In this document: one piece after another, positions 10,585 through 19,049 of the stretch | Numbering within the stretch: position 1 is the first letter of the stretch | Layout: every line of letters begins with the position of its first letter | From: Yonghaparkia sp. Root332 | GTDB taxonomy: Bacteria > Actinomycetota > Actinomycetes > Actinomycetales > Microbacteriaceae | Assembly (NCBI RefSeq): GCF_001425665.1 | Contig: NZ_LMCX01000001.1 | Coordinates: forward strand, 124,001 to 188,000 | Direction of reading: 5' to 3' | DNA: 64,000 bases | Program-made: the position numbers and the translations under genes | The notes under the pieces: generated by a model | The model's database searches: none | What the model was told of the DNA's origin: nothing | Seen by the model: only the letters and a program-made list of their open reading frames with translations

Positions 10585-11646
10585 ATGACCGCCATCGCCG
10601 CACCGATCGACGCCACGCGCGTCGAGGCCGCGATGCGCCGCGCGCTCGCTCTCGCCGAGCGGGGCCCGGCCGTCGGCGACAACCCCCAGGTCGGCTGCGT
10701 GCTGCTCGACGCCTCCGGCGCCATCGTCGCCGAGGGCTGGCACCGCGGCGCCGGAACCGCGCACGCGGAGGTCGACGCCCTCTCGAAGGTCGCCGACGCG
10801 CGCGGCCTCACCGCCGTGGTGACCCTCGAGCCCTGCAACCACACCGGCCGCACCGGCCCCTGCGCCCTCGCGCTCATCGATGCCGGCGTCGCACGCGTGA
10901 TCTACGCCCTCGCCGACCCGAGCGAGCTCGCGAGCGGTGGGGCCGAGCGTCTGCGGGCCGCGGGCATCGTCACCGAGCGCGGCCCTCTCGCCGACGAGGC
11001 GGAGGAGCTCCTACGCCCCTGGCTCGCGAGCGCGCGCCTCGGGCGCCCCTTCGTCACCGTCAAGTGGGCGTCGACGCTCGACGGGCGCGCCGCCGCCGCC
11101 GACGGCACGAGCCAGTGGATCACCGGCGCCGCCGCCCGTCAGCGCGTTCACGAGCAGCGCGCCCGCCACGACGCGATCGCCGTCGGCACCGGCACCGTCC
11201 TCGCCGACGACCCGAGCCTCACGGCGCGCGGCGACGGCGGCGAACTGCTCGCGCACCAGCCGATCCCCGTCGTCTTCGGCGCAACGCCCGTTCCCGCGGA
11301 TGCCGCCCTCCGCGATCACCCGGCCGGCCTCATCGAGGTGGGCCACCGCGATCTCGCCGCAGCGCTCCCCGATCTGCTGAGCCGCGGCATCCGCCGCCTC
11401 TACGTCGAGGGGGGCCCGACCCTCGCGAGCGCGTTCCTGCGCGCCGGGCTCGCCGACGAGGTGCTGGTCTACCTCGCGCCGATGCTGCTCGGCGGTCCGC
11501 GCACGGCCCTCGACGACCTGGGGGTCAGCACGATGGCGGAGGCCCATCGGCTGAGCATCCGCTCGATCGAGACCCTCGGGGACGACCTGCTCGTCACGTG
11601 CCGCCCCCTCCCCCGCGACTCCGCCCCCACCGCCCCGCACAGCTAG
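10585..11646 (+). CDS. ribD: bifunctional diaminohydroxyphosphoribosylaminopyrimidine deaminase / 5-amino-6-(5-phosphoribosylamino)uracil reductase
   Basis: Carries out the second and third steps of riboflavin synthesis: deamination of the pyrimidine ring, then NADPH reduction of the ribose chain. The zinc site of the deaminase domain is visible as H60-A-E62 and PC84...GPC93 (CNHTGRTGPC). The reductase domain follows from about residue 150 (FVTVKWASTLDGRAAAADG). The 353-residue length is typical. The ATG at 10585 is the first sensible start after the riboswitch; the frame is open earlier, but that runs into the RNA element. First gene of ribD-ribE-ribBA-ribH. Confidence 0.95.
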   Translation: MTAIAAPIDATRVEAAMRRALALAERGPAVGDNPQVGCVLLDASGAIVAEGWHRGAGTAHAEVDALSKVADARGLTAVVTLEPCNHTGRTGPCALALIDAGVARVIYALADPSELASGGAERLRAAGIVTERGPLADEAEELLRPWLASARLGRPFVTVKWASTLDGRAAAADGTSQWITGAAARQRVHEQRARHDAIAVGTGTVLADDPSLTARGDGGELLAHQPIPVVFGATPVPADAALRDHPAGLIEVGHRDLAAALPDLLSRGIRRLYVEGGPTLASAFLRAGLADEVLVYLAPMLLGGPRTALDDLGVSTMAEAHRLSIRSIETLGDDLLVTCRPLPRDSAPTAPHS

Positions 11647-11655
11647 GACCCCGCA

Positions 11656-12261
11656 ATGTTCACCGGAATCATCGAAGAGCTCGGCGAGATCGTCGACTGG
11701 CAGACGGACGGCGACGCCGGCCGCGTCACCGTGCGCGGTCCGCTCGCCGTGAGCGACGCGAAGCACGGCGACTCGATCAGCGTCAGCGGCGTGTGCCTCA
11801 CCGTCGTCGAGCAGGGCCCCGACTGGTTCACCGCCGACGTCATGGGGCAGACGCTGCTCATGTCGAACCCCGCCCAGTGGGCCGCGGGCCGCACCGTCAA
11901 CCTCGAGCGCGCCGCCGCCGTCGGCGACCGCCTCGGCGGGCACATCGTGCAGGGGCACATCGACGGCACCGCGGAGGTGATCGACGTGCGCGACGAGGGA
12001 ACCTGGCGCGTGCTGCGCTTCTCCCTCGCACCGGAGCACGCCCCGCTCGTCGTCGACAAGGGCTCGATCGCCGTCGACGGCATCTCGCTCACGGTCAGCG
12101 CCGCGGGCGACGACTGGTTCGAGGTCTCGCTCATCCCCGAGACCCTCGAGCGCACGACCCTGGGGCGCCGCGTCGGCGGCGACCTCGTCAACATCGAGAC
12201 CGACATCCTCGCTCGACACGTGGCGCGACTGGCGCGCCTCGACGGAAGGATCCCCGCATGA
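11656..12261 (+). CDS. ribE: riboflavin synthase, alpha chain
   Basis: Converts two molecules of 6,7-dimethyl-8-ribityllumazine to riboflavin. The 201-residue protein begins with the invariant MFTGIIEELG and shows the two tandem lumazine-binding repeats. The first has SVSGVCLTVVE and MSNP near residues 38-75; the second has GGHIVQGHIDGTAEV near 97 and AVDGISLTV near 138. It lies 9 bases after ribD and its stop overlaps the ribBA start as ATGA. Confidence 0.96.
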   Translation: MFTGIIEELGEIVDWQTDGDAGRVTVRGPLAVSDAKHGDSISVSGVCLTVVEQGPDWFTADVMGQTLLMSNPAQWAAGRTVNLERAAAVGDRLGGHIVQGHIDGTAEVIDVRDEGTWRVLRFSLAPEHAPLVVDKGSIAVDGISLTVSAAGDDWFEVSLIPETLERTTLGRRVGGDLVNIETDILARHVARLARLDGRIPA

Positions 12262-13541
12262 GCATCGGAACCATCCCCCAGGCGCTCGCCGCGCTGCGGC
12301 AGGGCCGGCCCATCCTCGTCGCTGACGACGAGAGCCGCGAGAACGAGGGCGACATCATCCTGTCCGCCGAGCTCGCGACGCAGGAGTGGGTCGCGTGGAC
12401 CGTCAAGAACTCGAGCGGCTACCTGTGCGCCCCGATGACGAACGAGCTCGCCGACGCGCTCGAGCTGCCGCTCATGGTGGCCGACAGCGAGGACCCTCGC
12501 CGCACGGCCTACACCGTAAGCGTCGACTCCGCTGACCGCATCTCGACGGGCATCAGCGCCCGCGACCGCGCCCACACGCTGCGCGTGCTCGCCGACCGCG
12601 CGTCGACCCCCGCGAGCCTCATCCGGCCCGGTCACATCCTCCCGCTGCGCGCGGTGGATGGCGGCGTGCGCGAGCGCGCCGGCCACACCGAGGCGGCGGT
12701 CGAGCTCATGCGCCTCGCGGGCCTGCGCCCCGTCGCGGTCATCGGCGAGGTCGTCGCCGACGACGGAGAGATGATGCGCCTGCCCGAGCTCATCGAGTTC
12801 GGCCGTGCGGAGGACGTCGTCGTGATCACGATCGTCGACCTCATCGCCTACCTGAACTCGGGCGAGGAGTTCGCCGCGGGCGCCCCCGGTGCCCCCGCCG
12901 AGCAGCTCTCGAGCGTCTCGTTCGAGGTCGCCACGACCGTGCCGACGACGCACGGCCCGTTCTCGATGCGCGCCTACCGCGACCGCAAGACCGGCGCCGA
13001 CCACGTCGCGATCGTGAGCGGGATGCCCCACGACGACATGATCGTGCGCGTCCACTCCGAGTGCCTGACCGGGGAGGCCTTCGGCTCGCTCAAGTGCGAG
13101 TGCGGGCCGCAGCTCGACGCCGCGCTCGACGTCATCCAGCGCCAAGGCGGTGCCGTGCTCTACATGCGCGGCCACGAGGGCCGCGGCATCGGCCTCATCA
13201 ACAAGCTGCGCGCCTACCGCCTGCAGGAGGACGGCTACGACACCCTCGACGCCAACCTCGCGCTCGGCCTGCCCGCCGACAGCCGCGACTACCAGGCGGC
13301 GAGCGACATGCTGCGCGACCTCGGCGTCGGCCGCGTCCGCCTGCTGTCGAACAACCCGGAGAAGCAGCGCCAGCTGACCCAGTACGGCATCGAGGTCAGC
13401 TCGCTCGTCCCGCTGCTGGTGGGCGTCGGCGACGACAACCAGGGCTACCTGAGCGCCAAGCGCGACCGCATGGGCCACCGCCTTCCCGATAGCATCACGA
13501 GCGCACCCGTGTACGCGCAGATGGAAGGACGCACCGCATGA
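12258..13541 (+). CDS. ribBA: bifunctional 3,4-dihydroxy-2-butanone-4-phosphate synthase / GTP cyclohydrolase II
   Basis: Makes both starting branches of riboflavin synthesis. The N-terminal half (about 1-205) is RibB with the catalytic acidic loop [11 protein letters not shown] near residue 23 and ARDRAHT. The C-terminal half (about 215-427) is RibA with the zinc motif [18 protein letters not shown] (three Cys near 268-281) and [10 protein letters not shown]. The 427-residue length is normal for the fusion. Its ATG overlaps the ribE stop and its own stop overlaps the ribH ATG, giving tight translational coupling. Confidence 0.96.
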   Translation: MSIGTIPQALAALRQGRPILVADDESRENEGDIILSAELATQEWVAWTVKNSSGYLCAPMTNELADALELPLMVADSEDPRRTAYTVSVDSADRISTGISARDRAHTLRVLADRASTPASLIRPGHILPLRAVDGGVRERAGHTEAAVELMRLAGLRPVAVIGEVVADDGEMMRLPELIEFGRAEDVVVITIVDLIAYLNSGEEFAAGAPGAPAEQLSSVSFEVATTVPTTHGPFSMRAYRDRKTGADHVAIVSGMPHDDMIVRVHSECLTGEAFGSLKCECGPQLDAALDVIQRQGGAVLYMRGHEGRGIGLINKLRAYRLQEDGYDTLDANLALGLPADSRDYQAASDMLRDLGVGRVRLLSNNPEKQRQLTQYGIEVSSLVPLLVGVGDDNQGYLSAKRDRMGHRLPDSITSAPVYAQMEGRTA

Positions 13542-14008
13542 GCGGAGCCGGAAGCCCCCAGCTCGACGTCGACGGAACCGGCCTGACGGTCGCGATCGTC
13601 GCCGGCCAGTGGCACGCGGAGATCAGCGCGGGCCTCATCGCCGGCGCCCGACGCGTGCTCGAGGCCTCCGGGGCGACGGTCGTCGAGTACGCCGCTCCCG
13701 GCTCGTTCGAGCTCCCGGTCATCAGCAAGGCCGCGCTCGAGAACGGGGCGGATGCCGTTGTCGCCCTCGGCGTCATCATCCGCGGCGGCACCCCTCACTT
13801 CGAGTACGTGTCCGCGGCCGCGACCGACGGGCTGACGCGGGTCGCCCTCGACACGGGCAAGCCCGTGGGCTTCGGCGTGCTCACGCTGGACGACGAGAAG
13901 CAGGGCCTCGACCGCGCCGGCCTGCCCGGGTCGAAGGAGGACAAGGGCGCGGAGGCGGCCGAGGCCGCCCTCGCGACGGCGCAGGCGCTGCGGATCATCC
14001 GCGGCTGA
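13538..14008 (+). CDS. ribH: 6,7-dimethyl-8-ribityllumazine synthase
   Basis: Condenses 5-amino-6-ribitylaminouracil with dihydroxybutanone phosphate; typically forms 60-subunit or pentameric shells. The 156-residue protein shows the family segments [24 protein letters not shown] and [15 protein letters not shown], in which the conserved His acts in catalysis. Last gene of the operon, followed by a terminator. Confidence 0.96.
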   Translation: MSGAGSPQLDVDGTGLTVAIVAGQWHAEISAGLIAGARRVLEASGATVVEYAAPGSFELPVISKAALENGADAVVALGVIIRGGTPHFEYVSAAATDGLTRVALDTGKPVGFGVLTLDDEKQGLDRAGLPGSKEDKGAEAAEAALATAQALRIIRG

Positions 14009-14043
14009 TCTCGCCCGGAATCGGCCCGGAGACGGGTCGGTTC

Positions 14044-14057
14044 TGGAAGCGTTTTCT
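14044..14057. promoter_or_regulatory. LacI-type operator-like site, upstream copy
   Basis: TGGAAGCGTTTTCT matches TGNAANCGNTNNCA at all but the last base. It lies between ribH and its terminator, about 110 bases upstream of a better copy near the beta-amylase gene. Confidence 0.3.
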
Positions 14058-14066
14058 TCTCCTGTC

Positions 14067-14100
14067 GAAGGGCCTCGTTCCACAGGGAACGGGGCCCTTC
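14067..14100 (+). terminator. terminator of the rib operon
   Basis: A 15-bp stem, GAAGGGCCTCGTTCC paired with GGAACGGGGCCCTTC (one G-T pair), with an ACAG loop, 58 bases after the ribH stop. Confidence 0.85.
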
Positions 14101-14155
14101 GGGGTGGAACGACCGGGTATCGCCATGGAACGACCGTGTCGAATTCTGAAGCTTC

Positions 14156-14169
14156 TGGAACCGTTTGCA
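14156..14169. promoter_or_regulatory. LacI-type operator upstream of beta-amylase
   Basis: TGGAACCGTTTGCA fits the general LacI/cre pattern TGNAANCGNTNNCA fully. It lies 82 bases before the amylase ATG, where a LacI-family sugar regulator (for example MalR-like) would act. No LacI gene is adjacent. Confidence 0.5.
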
Positions 14170-14251
14170 TGACCGCCGTCAACGGGTGATACTCCCCCTG
14201 CGAGGGGCCCAGCGCGACGACGATGTCGCCCTCCTTGCGGATGGAGAATCA

Positions 14252-16294
14252 ATGCGAACTCGATCTGCACGATCCGCGACAGGGGCCATCGGCCTCGGGC
14301 TCGCGATCATCGCATCGCTGCTCGTCGCGCCGACCTCGGTGTCGACCGCGACCGCCGCGACCGCCACCGGCAATCCCGACTTCACCGCCAACGTCATGGC
14401 GCCGCTCGAGGTCACTGACTGGACCCAGTTCAGCAGTCAGCTCGCGACCGTCAAGTCGTACGGCGTCGACGCCGTCTCGGTCGACGTCTGGTGGGGCAAG
14501 GTCGAGGCCGCTGGCGACAACCAGTTCAACTGGAGCTACTACGACCAGGTCTTCTCGACCATCACGAGCCGCGGGCTCGACATCGTGCCGATCCTCTCGT
14601 TCCACCAGTGCGGCGGAAACGTGGGCGACACCTGCAACATCCCGCTCCCTGCGTGGCTCTGGGGCAAGTACACCGGTGCGGTCGTCAACGGCGTCACGCT
14701 CGACGCGAACGGCCTCAAGCACCGCAGCGAGCAGGGCAACGTCTCGAGCGAGACGGTGCAGGGCTGGGCCGACAGCGCCGTTCTGAACGAGTACCAGGCG
14801 TTCACGCAGTCGTTCGTGGCTCGGTACGGCACCAACTACGCGACCCGAATGCAGGAGATCAACGTCTCGCTCGGCCCGGCCGGCGAGCTCCGCTACCCCT
14901 CGTACAACAGTCATGACTCCGGCACGGGCTACCCGACGCGCGGCGCCCTGCAGGCCTACTCGCCGCTCGCGGTGAAGAGCTTCCAGCAGTGGGCGGTCGC
15001 GAAGTACGGCACGATCGCCGGCGTCAACGCCGCGTGGGGCTCGACCCTGACGGCGCAGACGCAGATCCAGCCGCCGAGCAACGCGGGCTTCTTCTTCTCG
15101 TCGGACGACTACCGCAGCACGACCTACGGCAAGGACTTCGTCGACTGGTACAACAAGAGCCTCGTCGACCATGGCGAGCGGATGCTCGATACCGTGCTCG
15201 CTGCCCTTGGCACGTCCTTCCCAGGCGCCGAGATCGGCTACAAGATTCCCGGAGTGCACTGGTCGATGACGGGCCCGACCCCGCGTGCGGCGGAGGTCGC
15301 GGCGGGACTCGTGCAGACGAGCGTCGACATGAACGCCGCCGGCACCGGCCGCGGGTACGCGACCATCGTCGGGCTCGCCAACCGCGTCGCCGACTCGGGC
15401 CGCGGCGTGATCCTGCACTTCACGTGCCTCGAATTCAACGATGAGAACTTCGCGCCGCAGTACTCGCAGGCGAAGACCCTCGTCGGCTGGATCGGCGCCG
15501 AGGCCGGCCGCCAGGGCGTGAAGATCAAGGGCGAGAACGCGCTCGCCGGCGGCATCACGTCGAACAACGGATGGGACAACGTCAACCAGGCGTTCGACAA
15601 CTACCCCTACCTCGGCATGACCGTGCTGCGGGTCGGCGAGGTCGCCTCCGGCACGGGCCAGACGCGCTACGCCCAGTTCATCCAGAAGTACCGCCCCGCG
15701 GGCAGCGCCTGGACCTCGCTCTACGTGCGCGGCACGAACAACAGCTGGGGCCTGTCGACGCCGATGACCAAATCGGGCGACGTCTGGACGGCCTCCAACG
15801 TGTCGTTCGGCTCGGCCACCGGCCAGCGCTTCAAGTTCGACGTCAAGGGCGACTGGAGTCTGAACTACGGCGGCACCGGCCTGACCGGAACCGCTGTGCA
15901 GGGCGGCGGCGACATCGCGGTGAGCGCCAACACCACGTACACGATCACCTTCAACGAGAGGACGAAAGCGTACGCCGCGACCCCGAGCACCCCGCCGCCC
16001 CCGCCGCCGCCCACGTCGGGCGTCACGGTGCACTTCGCCGAGTGGCAGTCGGCGACGAGCTACTCGATCCACACCTGGAACGGGATCAGCGGCACCTTCC
16101 CGATGGCGTACGAGGGGTTCATCAACGGCCGCCACTGGTGGAAGGTGACGCTCGCGAACGCGCCGAGCTCGTTCGGCTTCACGTTCACCAACAGCAACGG
16201 CAACTGGGACAGCCCCGACCGCGCCTACACGGGCCAGGCGGGCACGATCTACGTGCTGCCGGGCAACGGCACGGTGTACACCGCGCGGCCGTAG
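14252..16294 (+). CDS. secreted beta-amylase (GH14) with starch-binding modules
   Basis: Extracellular enzyme releasing beta-maltose from starch ends. The 680-residue protein starts at ATG 14252 (GGAGA site) with a signal peptide (GLGLAIIASLLVAPTSVSTATAA, cleavage about residue 37). The GH14 barrel spans about 45-460: SVDVWWGKVE, the flexible loop HQCGGNVGD, the acid catalyst Glu in LGPAGELRYPSY (about 212) and the base Glu in IKGENALAGG. A carbohydrate module follows (about 485-585, VRGTNNSWG...MTKSGDVWTASNV), then a proline linker (PPPPPPP) and a CBM25/26-like module (HFAEWQSATSYSIHTWNG). An upstream in-frame ATG at 14165 is unlikely, as it would precede the signal peptide by 29 polar residues. 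Confidence 0.94.
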   Translation: MRTRSARSATGAIGLGLAIIASLLVAPTSVSTATAATATGNPDFTANVMAPLEVTDWTQFSSQLATVKSYGVDAVSVDVWWGKVEAAGDNQFNWSYYDQVFSTITSRGLDIVPILSFHQCGGNVGDTCNIPLPAWLWGKYTGAVVNGVTLDANGLKHRSEQGNVSSETVQGWADSAVLNEYQAFTQSFVARYGTNYATRMQEINVSLGPAGELRYPSYNSHDSGTGYPTRGALQAYSPLAVKSFQQWAVAKYGTIAGVNAAWGSTLTAQTQIQPPSNAGFFFSSDDYRSTTYGKDFVDWYNKSLVDHGERMLDTVLAALGTSFPGAEIGYKIPGVHWSMTGPTPRAAEVAAGLVQTSVDMNAAGTGRGYATIVGLANRVADSGRGVILHFTCLEFNDENFAPQYSQAKTLVGWIGAEAGRQGVKIKGENALAGGITSNNGWDNVNQAFDNYPYLGMTVLRVGEVASGTGQTRYAQFIQKYRPAGSAWTSLYVRGTNNSWGLSTPMTKSGDVWTASNVSFGSATGQRFKFDVKGDWSLNYGGTGLTGTAVQGGGDIAVSANTTYTITFNERTKAYAATPSTPPPPPPPTSGVTVHFAEWQSATSYSIHTWNGISGTFPMAYEGFINGRHWWKVTLANAPSSFGFTFTNSNGNWDSPDRAYTGQAGTIYVLPGNGTVYTARP

Positions 16295-16311
16295 TCGCAA
16301 TACCGAAACGG

Positions 16312-16347
16312 ACGGCGCCCGCACCCCGCGAGGGGGGCGGGCGCCGT
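16312..16347. terminator. bidirectional terminator between beta-amylase and ABC permease
   Basis: Perfect 11-bp inverted repeat ACGGCGCCCGC / GCGGGCGCCGT with a 14-base loop, between two convergent genes. Confidence 0.75.
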
Positions 16348-16377
16348 TCGCATCCGTCGCCTGCCGCGCGAGCGGCG

Positions 16378-17202
16378 CTACTTCAGGAACAGCGCGCGCA
16401 GCCGGTTCGTCGTGAACACGATGCCGATCGCGATCATCACGAGGTAGTAGCCGACGTGCACGAGCATCATGCCGCTCAGGGCTCCGGTCGTGAGGCCGCG
16501 CACGAGCTCGACGCCGTGCCACAGCGGCAGCGCCTGGATGAGCCACTGGATCGGCTCCGGGTAGACCGTGATCGGGTAGAACGTCGCCGAGAACAGGAAC
16601 ATCGGCAGCATGATGAACGTCACCCACTCGATCTGCTGGAACGTCTTCATGTAGCTCGTGATCGCCATGCCCAGGCTCGCGAAGCCGAACGCGATGAGCA
16701 GCACCGCGGGCAGCGCGAGAAGGGCCGTCCACGCGAGGTTGAGCCCGAAGAGCTGCATGACGACCATGAAGCCGACCGCGTACATCGCGCCGCGCAGGAG
16801 GGCGAGGAGGATCTCGCCGAGCGCGACGTCGAGCGGGCCGAGGCTCGTCGTGAGCATGCCCTGGTAGAGCTTCGAGTAGTTGAGCTTGAAGAAGACGTTC
16901 CAGGTCGAGTCGTAGACGGCGCCGTTCATCGCCGAGACCGCGAGCAGCGCCGGGGCGATGAAGGCCGCGTACGGAACCTCCTGCCCCGTCGAGGTCTGCA
17001 CCGTGCCGACGAGGGCGCCGAAGCCGATGCCGAGCGACAGCAGGTAGAACACCGGCTCGAAGAAGCCGCTGAGCACGACGAGGTAGTTCGTGCTGCGGGT
17101 CGCCAGAAGACCGCGGTGGATGACCGCACCGGTGTTGCCCGCATACAGGGCGCTGCGCTGCCGGGTGAGGGGCGCGCTCGTCGTCGGGGAGGCCGCGGTC
17201 AC
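16378..17202 (-). CDS. ABC-2 type transporter permease
   Basis: A 274-residue membrane protein with six hydrophobic segments and the ABC-2 family pattern (GLLATRSTNYLVVLSGFFEPVFYLLSLGIG near the N-terminus, FLFSATFYPITVYPEPIQWL before the last helices). It starts at GTG 17202, overlapping the stop of the upstream permease (GTGA). With that permease and the ATPase it makes a DrrAB-like exporter for drugs, lipids or polysaccharide precursors; the substrate is not visible. Third gene of a three-gene operon. Confidence 0.9.
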   Translation of the reverse strand: MTAASPTTSAPLTRQRSALYAGNTGAVIHRGLLATRSTNYLVVLSGFFEPVFYLLSLGIGFGALVGTVQTSTGQEVPYAAFIAPALLAVSAMNGAVYDSTWNVFFKLNYSKLYQGMLTTSLGPLDVALGEILLALLRGAMYAVGFMVVMQLFGLNLAWTALLALPAVLLIAFGFASLGMAITSYMKTFQQIEWVTFIMLPMFLFSATFYPITVYPEPIQWLIQALPLWHGVELVRGLTTGALSGMMLVHVGYYLVMIAIGIVFTTNRLRALFLK

Positions 17203-18041
17203 TTGTCGAGCCTCCTCGTGAAGTGGCGGCGCGTCGCCCACAGGCCGATCGCGAAGAGCGTCACGAGATAGCCGACGTGCGTCGCGGTGAGCCACGCGGG
17301 CTCCTCCATGCCGTACGTCAGCACGCGGCCGAGCTCGGTGCCGTGCCAGAGCGGCGAGATCCAGCCGATCGGCTGCAGGAAGGGCGGGAGCTGCTCGAGC
17401 GGGAAGAACGTGCCCGAGAAGAGGAACAGCGGCGTGATGCCGAAGCGCTGCAGCATCGCCATCTGGCCGCGGTCCTCCTGGATCGTGGAGGTGTAGCTCG
17501 AGATCGCCGCGCCGATCGCGAGACCCGTCGCGGCGGCCGCGAGGATCGCGAGCCAGCCGAGCGGCGAGGTGATCGCGCCGAAGAGGGCGATGACGCCGCA
17601 GTAGATCGCCACCGTGACGACCGTGCGCAGCGCGATGTGGATGAACATGCCGTTGACGATCTGCGCGCCCGTGATCGGCGAGGCGTTCATGCCGAAGAAG
17701 ATCGGGTTCCACTTGAAGCCGAGCAGGATCGGGTAGCTCGTCTCGTTCGCCGTGACCGTCATCGCCGCCGACGCCATGAGAGCGGGCGCCACGAACTGCA
17801 GGTAGCTCACGCCGCCCACGCCCTGCGGCACGAGGCTCGCGAGCCCGACGCCGAGCGCGAAGAGGTAGATGAGCGGGTTGCCGACGCTCTGGAAGATCGC
17901 GTCGCCGGCGTAGCCCTTCATCGCGCGGATGCGGTGCTCGGCGATGTACCACGAGCCGAAGCGACGAGGGGCGGCGCCGGCGGCGAGCGCGCGCCGGGCA
18001 TCCTCTCGATCGGGAGTGCGGGAGGTGTCGGTGGTCGTCAT
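17199..18041 (-). CDS. ABC-2 type transporter permease
   Basis: A 280-residue permease, related to its downstream partner: both carry an N-terminal amphipathic segment, six helices and the LFLFSGTFFPLEQLPPFLQPIGW loop typical of DrrB-like permeases. The ATG at 18041 overlaps the ATPase stop (ATGA). Two different permeases with one ATPase suggest a heterodimeric membrane part. Confidence 0.9.
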   Translation of the reverse strand: MTTTDTSRTPDREDARRALAAGAAPRRFGSWYIAEHRIRAMKGYAGDAIFQSVGNPLIYLFALGVGLASLVPQGVGGVSYLQFVAPALMASAAMTVTANETSYPILLGFKWNPIFFGMNASPITGAQIVNGMFIHIALRTVVTVAIYCGVIALFGAITSPLGWLAILAAAATGLAIGAAISSYTSTIQEDRGQMAMLQRFGITPLFLFSGTFFPLEQLPPFLQPIGWISPLWHGTELGRVLTYGMEEPAWLTATHVGYLVTLFAIGLWATRRHFTRRLDK

Positions 18042-18964
18042 TCGATCAGGCTCCGGCCGGTGAGGCGGAGGAAGACGTCCTCGAGGCTCGAGCGACGCAC
18101 GAGCGAGGTGATCGGCTCGAGGCCGAGGTGCGTGATGCGCTCGAGCTCGGCCTCGCCGTTGGCGCTGTAGACGAGGATGCGGTCGGGCAGCACCTCGAGG
18201 CGCTCGCCGATGCCCTTCAGCTTCTCGGCCGCCTCGGCGTTCTTGTCGCTGCCGAAGCGCACCTCGAGCACCTCGCGGCTCGAGTACTCGCGGATGAGCG
18301 CGGCGGGCGAGCCCTCGGCCATGATGCGGCCCTTGTCGACGACGACGAGGCGGTCGCAGAGCTGCTCGGCCTCGTCCATGTAGTGGGTCGTGAGCACGAG
18401 GGTCGTGCCCTGCTCCTTGAGGCGGAACAGGCGGTCCCAGAGGATGTGGCGGGCCTGCGGGTCGAGACCCGTGGTCGGCTCGTCGAGCAGCAGGATGCGC
18501 GGCTCGTTGATGAGCGCGCGGGCGATCGTGAGGCGGCGCTTCATGCCGCCGGAGAGGTCGTCGACCTTGGCCTTCGTGCGGTCGGCCAGCTGCGCGAACT
18601 CGAGCAGGGCATCCGCCCGCTCGGCGATCACGGAGCGCGGCAGACCGAAGTAGCGGCCGTAGACCAGGAGGTTGTCGCGGACGCGGAGCTCCTGGTCGAG
18701 GTTGTCCTGCTGCGGGACGACGCCGAGCTGCGAGCGGATGTCGGGGCCGTGGTCGTTCGGGTCGAGGCCGAGGATCTCGAGGTCGCCGGCGGTGCGCGTG
18801 GAGACCGCGCCGACCATGCGCATCGTCGTCGACTTGCCGGCGCCGTTCGGGCCGAGGAGGCCGAAGGACTCGCCGGGCGCGACCTCGAAGTCGATGCCGT
18901 CGACGGCGGTGAAGTCGCCGTACTTCTTGGTCAGGTTCCGGGCGGTGATGACGGGCTGCGGCAC
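18038..18964 (-). CDS. ABC-2 exporter ATP-binding protein (DrrA-like)
   Basis: A 308-residue ATPase with Walker A GPNGAGKST, signature LSGGMKRRL, Walker B RILLLDEPTTGLDP and switch His in TTHYMDE. The C-terminal extension (EVLEVRFGSDKNAEAAEKL...) resembles the DrrA regulatory tail. I chose GTG 18964, giving VPQPVITARNLTKKYG; longer starts would overlap the divergent exporter gene. Heads the ATPase-permease-permease operon. Confidence 0.9.
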   Translation of the reverse strand: MPQPVITARNLTKKYGDFTAVDGIDFEVAPGESFGLLGPNGAGKSTTMRMVGAVSTRTAGDLEILGLDPNDHGPDIRSQLGVVPQQDNLDQELRVRDNLLVYGRYFGLPRSVIAERADALLEFAQLADRTKAKVDDLSGGMKRRLTIARALINEPRILLLDEPTTGLDPQARHILWDRLFRLKEQGTTLVLTTHYMDEAEQLCDRLVVVDKGRIMAEGSPAALIREYSSREVLEVRFGSDKNAEAAEKLKGIGERLEVLPDRILVYSANGEAELERITHLGLEPITSLVRRSSLEDVFLRLTGRSLIE

Positions 18965-19049
18965 GAGAGTCGAGCATAGCCCCGGTGTGCGACACCCGCT
19001 CGGCGGCGGCCACGGCGCGCGCGAAGGCGCACTCGGCCAGGATGGAGCC

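Noticed and set aside
10464-12257. Very long open frame upstream of ribBA in the same frame
   Set aside because: It overlaps ribD and ribE, is Arg/Pro/Ala-rich and has no domain; it is a high-GC shadow, and the real gene starts at ATG 12258 in the ATGA overlap.
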